Origin: Paracoccaceae bacterium
Lineage (GTDB): Bacteria; Pseudomonadota; Alphaproteobacteria; Rhodobacterales; Rhodobacteraceae
Length of the DNA stretch: 64,000 nucleotides
Direction of reading: 5' to 3'
Assembly (NCBI GenBank): GCA_027486345.1
Contig: JAIXPH010000032.1
Span: 124,001-188,000, forward strand
Every line of letters starts with the position of its first letter. The first letter of the stretch is position 1. Of the stretch, positions 36,137 through 45,589 are shown piece by piece. The translations under genes were made by a program, and so were the position numbers. The notes beneath the pieces are model-generated. The model was given only the letters and a program-made list of their open reading frames with translations. It was not told the origin of the DNA and ran no database searches.

Positions 36137-38155
36137 ATGTCGGGACTAGTCGCCGGGGTGGATGTCGGCGGAACCTTTACCGATCTGGTGATCCTTGATC
36201 CTGCCAGCGGTGCCGTGCGTCTGGCCAAGGTTCCGACCAGCCTGCCCAATCAGGCGCCGGGGGTGCTAGCGGCGTTTGACGCCGCAGGGGCCGAACTGGC
36301 GGGGATTGACCTGATCGTGCATGGCACGACCACCACGACCAATGCCGTGCTGGAACGCGCGCTGTGTAAAACGGGTCTGATCACCACCGCCGGTTTCCGC
36401 GATGTGCTGGAACTGGGGCGGCGGACGCGGCCGCAACCCTATGGCATGACCGGCACCTTCACCCCCGTCATCCCCCGCGACCTGCGGCTTGAGGTGCCCG
36501 AACGGATGGACGCGCAGGGGCGGGTTCTGACGCCCTTGGACGAAGGCGCGCTACGGGAAACAGTCTCTAAACTGGCGGAAATGGGCTGTGAAAGCCTCGT
36601 GATCCATTTCCTGCATGCCTATGCCAACCCCGCGCATGAACTGCGGGCGCTGGACATCGCGCGGGAGATTTGGCCCACGCCCTATATCACCTGCGGGCAT
36701 CAGTTGCTGTCCGAAAGCCGCGAGTTTGAGCGGGGCGTGACGGCAGCGGTCAACGCCTCGGTCCAGCCCTTGCTGGAGCGGTATGTGGCGCGGTTGGCGG
36801 ATGGGCTGCGCGACAAGGGCTATACCCGTGATCTGTTGGTGATGAACGGCAATGGCGGGATGGTCGCGGCGGGCAAGGTCAGCCGCGAGGCGGTGAAGAC
36901 GGTGATGAGCGGCCCGGCATCCGGCGTGATGGCGGCGATTGCCACGGGGCGGCGGGCGGGTTTTGCGAACCTGCTGACCTATGACATGGGCGGCACCTCA
37001 ACCGATGTGGCGATGATCCGCGACCACCGCGCGCCGGTGTCGAATGAGATCGAGGTGGAATATGCCATGCCGATCCATGTGCCGATGGTGGATGTGCGCA
37101 CCGTCGGCGCGGGCGGCGGGTCCATCGCGCGGGTGGATGCCGGGGGGATGCTGCGGGTGGGGCCGGAATCGGCGGGATCGACGCCGGGGCCGATCTGCTA
37201 TGGCAGGGGTGGCACGCGGGTCACGATTTCGGACGCGAACCTGATCCTTGGCCGCCTGCCTGCGGATCGTTTCGGGGTCGCCGCCGAGGATGCGCGGCAA
37301 GCGATGGCGGACCAGATTGCCGCGCCCTTGGGTCTGGGGGTGGAACAGGCGGCAGAGGCGGTCTTGCGCATCGCCAACACGCATATGGCCGGGGCCATCC
37401 GCATGGTTTCCATCAGCATGGGCGCCGATCCGCGCGACTTTGCGCTGTTCGCTTTTGGCGGGGCGGGGCCGCTCCATGCGACCGCCTTGGCGCGGGAATT
37501 GGCCGTGCCGCGCGTCCTTATTCCCGCCCGTCCGGGGATCACCAATGCCTTGGGCTGTGTGGTGGCCGACCTGCGGCATGACTTTGTGCGCACGGTGAAC
37601 CGGCCTCTGGACGTGGCGGATATGGATCAGGTGCATGACATTCTGGCGGGGCAAGAGGCAGAAGGCCGCGCCCTGATCGCGGCGGAAAAGATCACGCTGG
37701 CCGATGTCCGCGCCGAATTCAGCGCCGATATGCAGTTTGTGGGTCAAACCCATCTGCTGCGGATCGCCTTGCCGCATGCGACCCCGTCGCGTGCCGAACT
37801 TCAGACGCTGTTCGAACGCGCCTATCACGACCGCTTCCGCGTCGATCTGCCCAGCATCCGCGCGAACCTTGTGAACCTGAATTGCTCGGTCATCGGGCGC
37901 AGGCCGGATATGGACCTGTCGCGACTGATCGACCCCGCCGGACGGCAGGCAGTCGCCACGCCGAAGGCGCATCGGCGGGTCTGGTTCGGCGGCTGGGTGG
38001 ATACGCCGGTTTATTGGCGCGACCACCTGCTGCTTGATCCCGGCCTGAGCGGCCCCTGCATCATCGAACAGATGGACACGACCATCGTGATTGATCCCGG
38101 CTGCACGGTTTCGGGTGATGCCGATGGCAATCTGATCGTGGGGGTGGGCGCATGA
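36137..38155 (+). CDS. Hydantoinase/oxoprolinase family subunit A (HyuA-like)
   Basis: 672 residues. The N-terminal ASKHA phosphate-1 motif is GVDVGGTFTDLVIL; also visible are VHGTTTTTNAVLERA, RTRPQPYGMT, GNGGMVAAGKVSREAVKTVMSGPASGV, TYDMGGTSTDVAMI and AFGGAGPLHATALARELAVPRVLIP. These are standard for the ATP-dependent N-methylhydantoinase A/5-oxoprolinase family, which opens lactam or hydantoin rings with ATP or carboxylates related substrates. It overlaps the B subunit by ATGA. Confidence 0.92.
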   Translation: MSGLVAGVDVGGTFTDLVILDPASGAVRLAKVPTSLPNQAPGVLAAFDAAGAELAGIDLIVHGTTTTTNAVLERALCKTGLITTAGFRDVLELGRRTRPQPYGMTGTFTPVIPRDLRLEVPERMDAQGRVLTPLDEGALRETVSKLAEMGCESLVIHFLHAYANPAHELRALDIAREIWPTPYITCGHQLLSESREFERGVTAAVNASVQPLLERYVARLADGLRDKGYTRDLLVMNGNGGMVAAGKVSREAVKTVMSGPASGVMAAIATGRRAGFANLLTYDMGGTSTDVAMIRDHRAPVSNEIEVEYAMPIHVPMVDVRTVGAGGGSIARVDAGGMLRVGPESAGSTPGPICYGRGGTRVTISDANLILGRLPADRFGVAAEDARQAMADQIAAPLGLGVEQAAEAVLRIANTHMAGAIRMVSISMGADPRDFALFAFGGAGPLHATALARELAVPRVLIPARPGITNALGCVVADLRHDFVRTVNRPLDVADMDQVHDILAGQEAEGRALIAAEKITLADVRAEFSADMQFVGQTHLLRIALPHATPSRAELQTLFERAYHDRFRVDLPSIRANLVNLNCSVIGRRPDMDLSRLIDPAGRQAVATPKAHRRVWFGGWVDTPVYWRDHLLLDPGLSGPCIIEQMDTTIVIDPGCTVSGDADGNLIVGVGA

Positions 38156-39834
38156 TTGATCCGGTTACGCTGGCCGTCATCCAAGCGGGCTTGCAACAGG
38201 TCTGCGATGAGATGGACCTGACCTTTTCCCGCGCGGCATTCTCCCCGGTGATTGCCGAAGCCGACGACCGTTCCGACGGCATCTATTCCGCCACGGATGG
38301 CAGTCTGATCGCCCAAGGGTCGCGCGGTCTGCCGGTCTTTGTCGGGACGATGCAATTCTCCACCCGGCATATCGTGGAGCGGATTGCCTCTGGCCAGACC
38401 CTGCCGCCGGAACCGGGGGATATCTACATCGTCAATGACCCCTATCTTGGCGGGACGCATCTGATGGATGTGCGCTTCGCCATGCCGTTTTACAGGGACG
38501 GGGCAATCTTCTGCTGGCTGTCCAACACCGGCCATTGGCCCGACACTGGCGGCGCGGTGCCGGGCGGGTTTTCCGCCAGTGCCATCAGCGCGGAACAGGA
38601 AGGGCTGCGCCTGCCGCCCGTCAAGCTGTTCAAGCGCGGGGTGATGGATACCGAGTTGTGGCAGGTGATCTGCTCCAACATCCGGGTCAGTGAGCAACGG
38701 ATCGGGGATGTGAAGGCGCAAGCCTCTGCCTTGCTGGTTGGGGCGGAACGGATGGGGCAGTTGATGGACCGTTACGGCGACGCCACGGTGACAGAGGCGA
38801 TTGCCGAGATGCGGGTGCTGGCCGCGCGGCAGATGCGGGCGAATATCGGGCTGATCCCGGACGGCATCTATCAGGCCAAGGCGATCGTGGACAGCGACGG
38901 GGTGGTGAATGAACCGCTGACCATCGCGCTGACCTTGACGAAGGGGGAAGGCGGCCTGACCTTTGACTTCGCCGGAAGTTCGCTGCCCTGCATGGGGCCG
39001 ATGAACTCAGTCCGCGCGACCACGCTGTCGTCGGTTTACCTCGCGATGCGGCATATCTTCCCCGATGTGCCCATCAGCGCCGGGGCGTTTGAACCGCTGG
39101 CGGTGACCGGCATCGAGAGCACCTTCCTTGATGCGCATTATCCCCGCCCGGTGTCAGGCTGTGCGGCGGAAGTGTCGCAACGCATCGCCGAGGCGGTCTT
39201 TGCCGCCTTGGTGCAGGCGTTGCCTGACAAGGTAACCGCCTCCCCTGCGGGAACTTCCGGCAATTTTGGCCTTGGCGGGCATGACCCGGAAAAGGGCCGG
39301 GATTATGTGATGTATCAGATTTCGGGCGGCGGCTATGGCGGGAATGCGCGCCATGACGGGCTGTCCAACGGCTGCTCCACCATCGGCATCTCCAAGGCAC
39401 CGCCGGTGGAGATCATGGAACAGACCTTCCCCGTCCTTTACCGCCGCTATGCCCTGCATGAAGGATCAGGCGGCGCGGGGCAGCATCGCGGCGGCTTTGG
39501 GCTGGATTATGAGATCGAGCTGTTGCGCGGTCAGGCGCGGGCCTCTTTCGTGATGGACCACGGGCGCACCGGACCGCAGGGGGCGCAAGGCGGGCAGGAT
39601 GGCGCGGTGAACCGGGTGGAAATCCTGAAGGGCGATCAGGTCATCATCCCGGATCACCTGTCCAAGGCGCAAGACATCGCCCTGTCTCCGGGGGACCGCG
39701 TCCGCGTCCGCACACCGGGCGGCGGCGGATACGGCGACCCCGGTAAACGCGATCCAAAGGCGATTGCCGAAGATGTGCGCCTTGGCCGATACTCGGCCGC
39801 GGATGCGTATCGGTTATGGGGTTACAGCGCATGA
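38152..39834 (+). CDS. Hydantoinase/oxoprolinase family subunit B (HyuB-like)
   Basis: 560 residues. Typical motifs are EMDLTFSRAAFSPVIAEADDRSDGIY, DIYIVNDPYLGGTHLMDVRFAMPFY, FDFAGSSLPCMGPMNSV, and AGQHRGGFGLDYEIELL. HyuB provides the second half of the lactam-hydrolase active complex. In this cluster it could open the ring produced by hydroxylation and reduction. It overlaps the following CorA gene by 4 bases. Confidence 0.92.
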   Translation: MIDPVTLAVIQAGLQQVCDEMDLTFSRAAFSPVIAEADDRSDGIYSATDGSLIAQGSRGLPVFVGTMQFSTRHIVERIASGQTLPPEPGDIYIVNDPYLGGTHLMDVRFAMPFYRDGAIFCWLSNTGHWPDTGGAVPGGFSASAISAEQEGLRLPPVKLFKRGVMDTELWQVICSNIRVSEQRIGDVKAQASALLVGAERMGQLMDRYGDATVTEAIAEMRVLAARQMRANIGLIPDGIYQAKAIVDSDGVVNEPLTIALTLTKGEGGLTFDFAGSSLPCMGPMNSVRATTLSSVYLAMRHIFPDVPISAGAFEPLAVTGIESTFLDAHYPRPVSGCAAEVSQRIAEAVFAALVQALPDKVTASPAGTSGNFGLGGHDPEKGRDYVMYQISGGGYGGNARHDGLSNGCSTIGISKAPPVEIMEQTFPVLYRRYALHEGSGGAGQHRGGFGLDYEIELLRGQARASFVMDHGRTGPQGAQGGQDGAVNRVEILKGDQVIIPDHLSKAQDIALSPGDRVRVRTPGGGGYGDPGKRDPKAIAEDVRLGRYSAADAYRLWGYSA

Positions 39835-40880
39835 AACCTTGGCCCGCCCGGATGGCCCACCGCCTGTTCGGACGCCGCACCGCACCCCTGCCGACAGCCC
39901 CAGTCACCCTAGCCCCCAGCCTGCGCGCCTTTCGCCCGGACGAGGGCGGGTTGCAACCGCTGGCCCCTGATGCGCCACTGTCGGATGCGCTGTGGATCGA
40001 CCTGTTTCGCCCGACCGAGGCCGAAACGGCCGCCGTCAGCGCCCTGGGGATCGACGTGCCGACGCTGGAGGATATGGAGGAGATCGAGATTTCCAACCGC
40101 CTCTATCGGCAGGGCGGGACGGATTACCTGACCGTGGTGCTGACAGGCCATTCCGAGACCGACCGCCCGCTGGCAGGCCCGGTCACCTTCATCATCGAAC
40201 CGCGCCGGATCGTGACGGTGCGCCACCATGCCAGCCGCCCGTTCGACACCTATCCCGCCCGGGCCGACAAGGTGGGTCCGGGCTGTGCCACCGCCAATCA
40301 GGTGTTCCTGTCCCTGTGCGAAGAGATCATCGGGCGCTTGGCCGATCTGCTGGAATCCGTGGGCCGCAGTCTGAAGCACCTGTCGCGCCAGATCCACGAT
40401 CCCGCCACGCGCGGGTCGCGCCAGCAACGGCTGGAAGTGGCGCTGCGGCTGGTCGGGCGCGAAGGCGAATTGCTGGGCCATGTCCGGCTGGCCCTGCTGA
40501 CCCTGGGCCGCGCCTTGGGGTTTTATGCCCAGACGGCGGCAGCGCGCCGCGGGGATGACGGGCTTTCGGGGGCGGTCGCCAATCTGACCCGCGACATCAA
40601 CGCGCTGGAGGTGCACACCGATTTCCTGTCGGCGCGGGTGGGTCTGGTGTCGGATGCCACGCTGGGGATGATCAATCTGGCGCAAAACTCCACCGTCCGC
40701 ATCGTGTCGGTGGTGGCGGTGCTATTTTCGCCGCCCACGCTGATCGCATCGATCTATGGCATGAACTTCGCCCATATGCCCGAACTGGCACAGGGCTGGG
40801 GCTATCCGGCGGCACTGGTGGCGATGGCGGTGTCCTCGATTCTGGCGTGGGGCTATTTCCGCTGGAACAACTGGCTTTAG
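39831..40880 (+). CDS. CorA-family divalent-cation transporter, copy 1
   Basis: 349 residues from ATG 39831. A long cytoplasmic N-terminal domain is followed by two C-terminal membrane helices separated by the signature YGMNF; it ends WGYFRWNNWL. CorA proteins carry Mg2+, and sometimes Co2+, Ni2+ or Zn2+. Compared with copy 2 it has about 30 extra N-terminal residues. The ATGA overlap with hyuB places it in the same transcript. Confidence 0.92.
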   Translation: MKPWPARMAHRLFGRRTAPLPTAPVTLAPSLRAFRPDEGGLQPLAPDAPLSDALWIDLFRPTEAETAAVSALGIDVPTLEDMEEIEISNRLYRQGGTDYLTVVLTGHSETDRPLAGPVTFIIEPRRIVTVRHHASRPFDTYPARADKVGPGCATANQVFLSLCEEIIGRLADLLESVGRSLKHLSRQIHDPATRGSRQQRLEVALRLVGREGELLGHVRLALLTLGRALGFYAQTAAARRGDDGLSGAVANLTRDINALEVHTDFLSARVGLVSDATLGMINLAQNSTVRIVSVVAVLFSPPTLIASIYGMNFAHMPELAQGWGYPAALVAMAVSSILAWGYFRWNNWL

Positions 40881-40895
40881 CCTCTCATGGCTACG

Positions 40896-40914
40896 CCGGG
40901 CGCTGACAGCCCGG
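40896..40914 (+). other. Short hairpin between the two corA genes
   Basis: CCGGGC (40896-40901) pairs with GCCCGG (40909-40914) around a 7-nt loop in the 77-bp intergenic gap. There is no T-run, so it is probably an mRNA-stability or processing element. Confidence 0.35.
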
Positions 40915-40957
40915 GCGAATTGGGCTAACGCAGGCGCGTCAACCAGTGGGTGCCGCC

Positions 40958-41911
40958 ATGCTGAAAGCCTATCGCCACGACAACGGTCGCCTGTCGCTGA
41001 TGGGGCCGGATGAAGACCTGACACAGGCGGTGTGGATCGACCTGATCGCGCCGCGCGCCGATCAGGTGGCGGCGGTCAACGCGCTGGGGATGGAGGTGCC
41101 CTCGCTGGCCGACATGGAAGAGATCGAGGTCTCAAACCGTCTCTATCGCGAGAACGGGACCGATTACATGACCGTGGTCCTGTCGGGCCATTCCAGCACC
41201 AACCAGCCGATTTCCGGCCCGGTCACCTTCATCCTGCAATCGGGCCGTCTGGTCACGGTGCGCCACCACCGCTCGCGCCCGTTCGAGACCTATCCCGAAC
41301 GGGCCGACAAGGTGGGGCCGGGCTGCGCGGACCCGGACCGGCTGCTGCTGTCCTTGTTCGAGGAGATCATCGGCCGTCTGGCCGACCTTCTGGAAAGCGT
41401 GGGGCGCGGGCTGGATGAGGTGTCGCGCAACACCTTTGCCAGCGAGACGCCCAAATCCGAGACCCTGCAACGCGCCCTGCAAAAGCTGGGGCGCGAAGGG
41501 GATCTGATCGGCATCGTCCGGCTGGCGCTGCTGACGATGGAGCGGGCGCTGTCCTTTTTCGGCCTTGGGCTGGACGGGCGCGGCGCAACCGCCTTGCGCC
41601 CTCTGGTCAAATCGCTGTTCCGCGATATTCAGGCGCTGGAGGTGCATTGCGATTTCCTGTCGCAACGGGTGGGCCTCGCCTCGGATGCCACGCTGGGCAT
41701 GATCAATCTGGCGCAGAACTCGACCGTCAGGATCGTGTCGGTCGTGGCGGTACTGTTTTCTCCCCCCACCCTGATCGCATCTATTTATGGCATGAATTTC
41801 AATTACATGCCTGAACTGTCCCATAGCTGGGGCTATCCGGCGGCGCTGGTGGCGATGGTCGCCTCATCGGTCGGGGCCTGGGCCTTTTTCCGCTGGCGCA
41901 ACTGGCTTTAA
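40958..41911 (+). CDS. CorA-family divalent-cation transporter, copy 2
   Basis: 317 residues from ATG 40958 (a GTG at 40946 is in frame). It shares long near-identical stretches with copy 1, such as LADMEEIEVSNRLYRENGTDY against LEDMEEIEISNRLYRQGGTDY, and both contain TLGMINLAQNSTVRIVSVVA plus SPPTLIASIYGMNF. The two are tandem paralogues. It is followed at once by a strong hairpin that probably ends the transcript. Confidence 0.92.
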   Translation: MLKAYRHDNGRLSLMGPDEDLTQAVWIDLIAPRADQVAAVNALGMEVPSLADMEEIEVSNRLYRENGTDYMTVVLSGHSSTNQPISGPVTFILQSGRLVTVRHHRSRPFETYPERADKVGPGCADPDRLLLSLFEEIIGRLADLLESVGRGLDEVSRNTFASETPKSETLQRALQKLGREGDLIGIVRLALLTMERALSFFGLGLDGRGATALRPLVKSLFRDIQALEVHCDFLSQRVGLASDATLGMINLAQNSTVRIVSVVAVLFSPPTLIASIYGMNFNYMPELSHSWGYPAALVAMVASSVGAWAFFRWRNWL

Positions 41912-41939
41912 CCCGGGCCCCATGGGTTGGGGCCCGGGT
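41911..41939 (+). terminator. Strong GC hairpin after corA copy 2
   Basis: A perfect 11-bp stem ACCCGGGCCCC (41911-41921) / GGGGCCCGGGT (41929-41939) with a 7-nt loop begins at the last base of the stop codon. Only a poor T-rich tail (TCGGTCTGTTG) follows, so termination may be partial. The remaining 178 bp before the adhesin gene hold no other clear element. Confidence 0.6.
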
Positions 41940-42117
41940 CGGTCTGTTGCCGGATCAACCACAATATATCCTAAAGTCAGGTCTTTTTTGCCTGTCGATA
42001 CAGACGGTGCTGGAAATTGTGACGAAAGGCGGGTAAATGTGATGGCAATAAGGCCACTTGATGGCCGTTCATAACGGCGCCCGCCAAGGGATGCCATTTC
42101 GAGGCGGAGTAGAAATT

Positions 42118-45100
42118 ATGAGTTCGGCGATAGATTTCGCCGTTCGCAACGCTGCGGGCGGCTTGCAGAACGGTGCTGTGTCTGGTGATGGCTTTTCTCA
42201 AACCATCGTCGTGAATGCAGGCGACAACATTTCCCTCAACATCTCGCAGGCCAGCGTGGTGGCCTATCGCCACGAAGGCGGCGATCTGGTCATCGAACTG
42301 GTCGATGGCCGGGTGATCGTGCTGGATGGCTGGTACGAACAGCCGATGGGCGCGCAGACGCTCTATCTGTCCACGGATGGCGACCTGCAACAGGTCTATC
42401 TGATGGACAGCGGCGACGGGACGTTGTTTGCCAGCTATGCCCCCGTGGACACCCTGATGACCGAGAAGTGGAGCCCGCTGGACGGTCTGCGCCACGACCA
42501 ACCCGACATGCTGGCAGGCTACGTCAGCAACGAGGATGAACCGGCCGGCATGGGCATGTTCATTCCCGGTCTGGTCGGCCTCGGTGCCGGCGGTGCCGGT
42601 CTGGGTGCGGCGGCGGCAGGGGCGGCCCTGCTGGGCGGCGCGGCCCTGATGAGTGGCGATGGCGGCAGCGGAACTGATACCGGCACCGGAACGGGCACGG
42701 GGACGGGCACAGGAACGGGCGGCACCGGCGGAGGTGACACGGGCGGTGGTGGCTCTGGCGGGGGTGGCACCGGCGGTGGCGGTACCGGGGGCGGTGGCAC
42801 GGGCGGCGGCGGCACTGGTGGCGGGGGCGGCGGTGGCACCACGCCCACCCATACCCCGCCGACGGTGAACGGCACCGGCACGACCTCGACCGTGACGACC
42901 AATACCGCCGATCCGCGGCTTGTGGTGACGGGCGGCGGCCATCCGGGCGACACTGTCACCGTCACAATTGGCGGCGAACAGCAGACAACCACCATCGGGT
43001 CGGGCGGCACCTGGACCGTCACCTTCCCGCGCACGGACCTGCCGGCCGATGGCAACCACACCGCGCAGGTCGTGGTGAACCAGACCAATGGCGTGACCAC
43101 CACCCTGACCGGGCCGGGCTATGTCATCGACATGACGCCGCCTCCGGTGGTGACCACGGACGGCACGGGCTCGGCGGGTGACGTCGAAAACCTGGCCGAG
43201 TATGCCGATGGCGTGACGCTGACCGGCACGGGCGAGCCGGGTGCCTCGATCAAGGTGCAGGTGGCCGGGGCGACCCAGACCACGACGGTGGATGCCAATG
43301 GCAACTGGTCGGTGACCTTCACCCAACAACAGGTGCCGGGCGGCGAGACGACCCATGCCGTCACCGTCACCGCCACCGACATCCATGGTAACGCCACCAC
43401 CATCACCGACACGCTGGTGATGGACACGATCCCCAACCCGCTGAGCATCGGCACCGTCTCGGGCGACAACTTCATCAATCGGTCGGAATTCGGGTCTGCG
43501 GTCGGCATCGGTGGCACCACGGCGCCGGGGGCGACGGTGACCATCACCATCCAGGGCGTTCAGGGCAGCTTCACCGCCACGGCGGATGCCAATGGCGCAT
43601 GGTCCTTCACGGCACCGGCGGGCACCTTTCCGGCGGGCACTTATGACCGCACCATCACCGCCAGCATGGTGGACGCGGCGGGCAACCCGACGCAGGTGAC
43701 CAAGACCATCACCATCGACACCGAAAACAGCGTCAACTTCGACAGTGTGACCAACCACGCCCAGTTGCGCGACGGGTTCGTCAACCTGACGGAATCGCAA
43801 GGTGCGATCACCCTGACCGGCAAGGCAGAGCCGGGCTCCACCGCCGTCACCGTCGCCTGGACCGGCGGCGCGCAAGTGGCGACCGTGGCGCCGGATGGCA
43901 CATGGACCGTCACCTTCCCCGCCGGATCGGCCGGGGCGGTGAGCCGGGATTCGACCTTTACCGTCACCTCCTTCGACCGTGCGGGCAACAGCGCCAGCGC
44001 GACGATGCCGGTGCGGATCGACCTTGAGACCAACGTCACGCTGATGGCGCAGCCGGTGGGCGGCGACAACGTGCTGTCGGGCACCGAACGCGCGGCGGGG
44101 CTGACCCTGACCGGCACGGCGGAACCGGGCGCGCAGGTCTTCGTCAGCTTCAATGGCACGACGAAGCTGCCGGTCACGGCGGATGCCAATGGCAACTGGT
44201 CGGTGAACTTCGCCGCCTCGGAACTGCCGAGCGGTGAGATTTCCTCGGGCACCGCGGGGCGCACGATCAGCGTCTATTCGGTGGATACGGCGGGCAATAC
44301 CTCGGCCACGGTGACCCATACGCTGGACGTGGATACCGTGGTGCGCAACTTCGGCTTCCCGGCGCCTGATCTGATCGGCGCGGTCAACACGGGCGGCACC
44401 GATGCGACGACGTTGAATGCCGCCGAACGCGCGGCGGGCCTGCCGGTGCAGGGCACGGTGGAACCCGGATCGGTCGTGACCATCCAGGTCGGCGGCTGGA
44501 CCCAGACCATCCCGGCCAGCCAGACCGCGAACGGCACATGGTCCTACACCATCCCCGCCAACGTCCTGCCCGATGGCAGCAACACCAGCGCCACGATTTC
44601 CGTCACGGCGCGCGACCAATATGGCAACGTCTCGCAAACGCTGTCGCACACCATCGCCATCGACACCGCCGTGACCAACTTCAGCGCGGCCAACATCTCG
44701 CTGGGATCGGCGGGCGATGGCTGGCTGAACGCGGCAGAGGCGGCGGCGGGCCTGCCCATCACCGGCAAGGCCGAGGCGGGATCGACGGTCCTTGTCACCA
44801 TCGCCGGGGTCAGCCATTCCGTGGTGGCCGATGCCAATGGCAACTGGACCGCAACCTTCACCAAGTCCGAACTTCCCTCGGGTGAGGTGAATGGCGTGGT
44901 CGCCTCGGTCACCGCGACCGACCCGGCGGGCAACGTCAGCGGGCCGCACAACCTGACGTTCAACGTCGATACCATCGCGCCCGACCATCCCTGGGTCACG
45001 CAGGACTTCGGCAACACGAACATCATCAACGGCATCGCGACCGAGGCCTCGACCGACGTCTACACCTATCACAGCGTGGCGGCGACCGGGGCGGCAGCGC

Positions 45101-45564
45101 AAATCTCGACCACGCCGGAAATGCCGGTCACGGCCTCTGTGGGCGGGCAGAGCATCGCCAGCGACTTCGTGCTGTTCAACACGCCCGTCCCGGATGGAAG
45201 CTATCTGGTCGTGCGCAGCATGGATACGGCGGGCAATGAATCCAGCACGCTCTACATCCGCAACACCACGGCAGAGGTGACGGTGGACCTGACCCGTCCG
45301 GGCCTGCAAGGCTTTGACATCGCGGCCATCGACCTTGGCGCGTCGGATGCCAACCTGACCATCACGGAAAGCCAGATCAACGCCATCACCGGGCCGGACA
45401 AGACGCTGGTGATCCGGGGCGGCGCGGATGACGTGGTGACGATGACCGGGGCGCAGGACACCAACCTGAACCAGACCATCGACGGGCAGACCTACAGCAT
45501 CTTCAGCCTCGGCGGGACGCGCGTGCTGGTCGATGACGACATCCAGCGCAACGGGGTGGTCTGA
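42118..45564 (+). CDS. BapA-like type I-secreted adhesin with Ig-like repeats
   Basis: 1148 residues from ATG 42118, preceded by GGCGGAG; no Sec signal. Residues ~25-75 match the BapA-prefix domain (DNISLNISQASVVAYRHEGG, GRVIVLDGWYE). A low-complexity Gly/Thr linker (about 181-242: GTGTGTGTG then GGGGTGGGG units) precedes about seven Ig-like repeats of 95-110 residues (starting near 243, 342, 440, 537, 638, 741, 851), many with DANGNWSVTF and ending DT. The C-terminus (about 953-1148) ends in a hydrophobic, acidic stretch typical of an uncleaved type I signal. The exporter genes follow directly. Probable role is biofilm or surface adhesion. Confidence 0.88.
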   Translation: MSSAIDFAVRNAAGGLQNGAVSGDGFSQTIVVNAGDNISLNISQASVVAYRHEGGDLVIELVDGRVIVLDGWYEQPMGAQTLYLSTDGDLQQVYLMDSGDGTLFASYAPVDTLMTEKWSPLDGLRHDQPDMLAGYVSNEDEPAGMGMFIPGLVGLGAGGAGLGAAAAGAALLGGAALMSGDGGSGTDTGTGTGTGTGTGTGGTGGGDTGGGGSGGGGTGGGGTGGGGTGGGGTGGGGGGGTTPTHTPPTVNGTGTTSTVTTNTADPRLVVTGGGHPGDTVTVTIGGEQQTTTIGSGGTWTVTFPRTDLPADGNHTAQVVVNQTNGVTTTLTGPGYVIDMTPPPVVTTDGTGSAGDVENLAEYADGVTLTGTGEPGASIKVQVAGATQTTTVDANGNWSVTFTQQQVPGGETTHAVTVTATDIHGNATTITDTLVMDTIPNPLSIGTVSGDNFINRSEFGSAVGIGGTTAPGATVTITIQGVQGSFTATADANGAWSFTAPAGTFPAGTYDRTITASMVDAAGNPTQVTKTITIDTENSVNFDSVTNHAQLRDGFVNLTESQGAITLTGKAEPGSTAVTVAWTGGAQVATVAPDGTWTVTFPAGSAGAVSRDSTFTVTSFDRAGNSASATMPVRIDLETNVTLMAQPVGGDNVLSGTERAAGLTLTGTAEPGAQVFVSFNGTTKLPVTADANGNWSVNFAASELPSGEISSGTAGRTISVYSVDTAGNTSATVTHTLDVDTVVRNFGFPAPDLIGAVNTGGTDATTLNAAERAAGLPVQGTVEPGSVVTIQVGGWTQTIPASQTANGTWSYTIPANVLPDGSNTSATISVTARDQYGNVSQTLSHTIAIDTAVTNFSAANISLGSAGDGWLNAAEAAAGLPITGKAEAGSTVLVTIAGVSHSVVADANGNWTATFTKSELPSGEVNGVVASVTATDPAGNVSGPHNLTFNVDTIAPDHPWVTQDFGNTNIINGIATEASTDVYTYHSVAATGAAAQISTTPEMPVTASVGGQSIASDFVLFNTPVPDGSYLVVRSMDTAGNESSTLYIRNTTAEVTVDLTRPGLQGFDIAAIDLGASDANLTITESQINAITGPDKTLVIRGGADDVVTMTGAQDTNLNQTIDGQTYSIFSLGGTRVLVDDDIQRNGVV

Positions 45565-45589
45565 GGCCCGGTCAGAGAGAGGGCCAGCG

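Noticed and set aside
42660-42843. Tandem DNA repeat resembling a variable-number locus
   Set aside because: It is the coding sequence of the adhesin's Gly/Thr linker with mixed codons. It may vary in length, but it is not a separate element.
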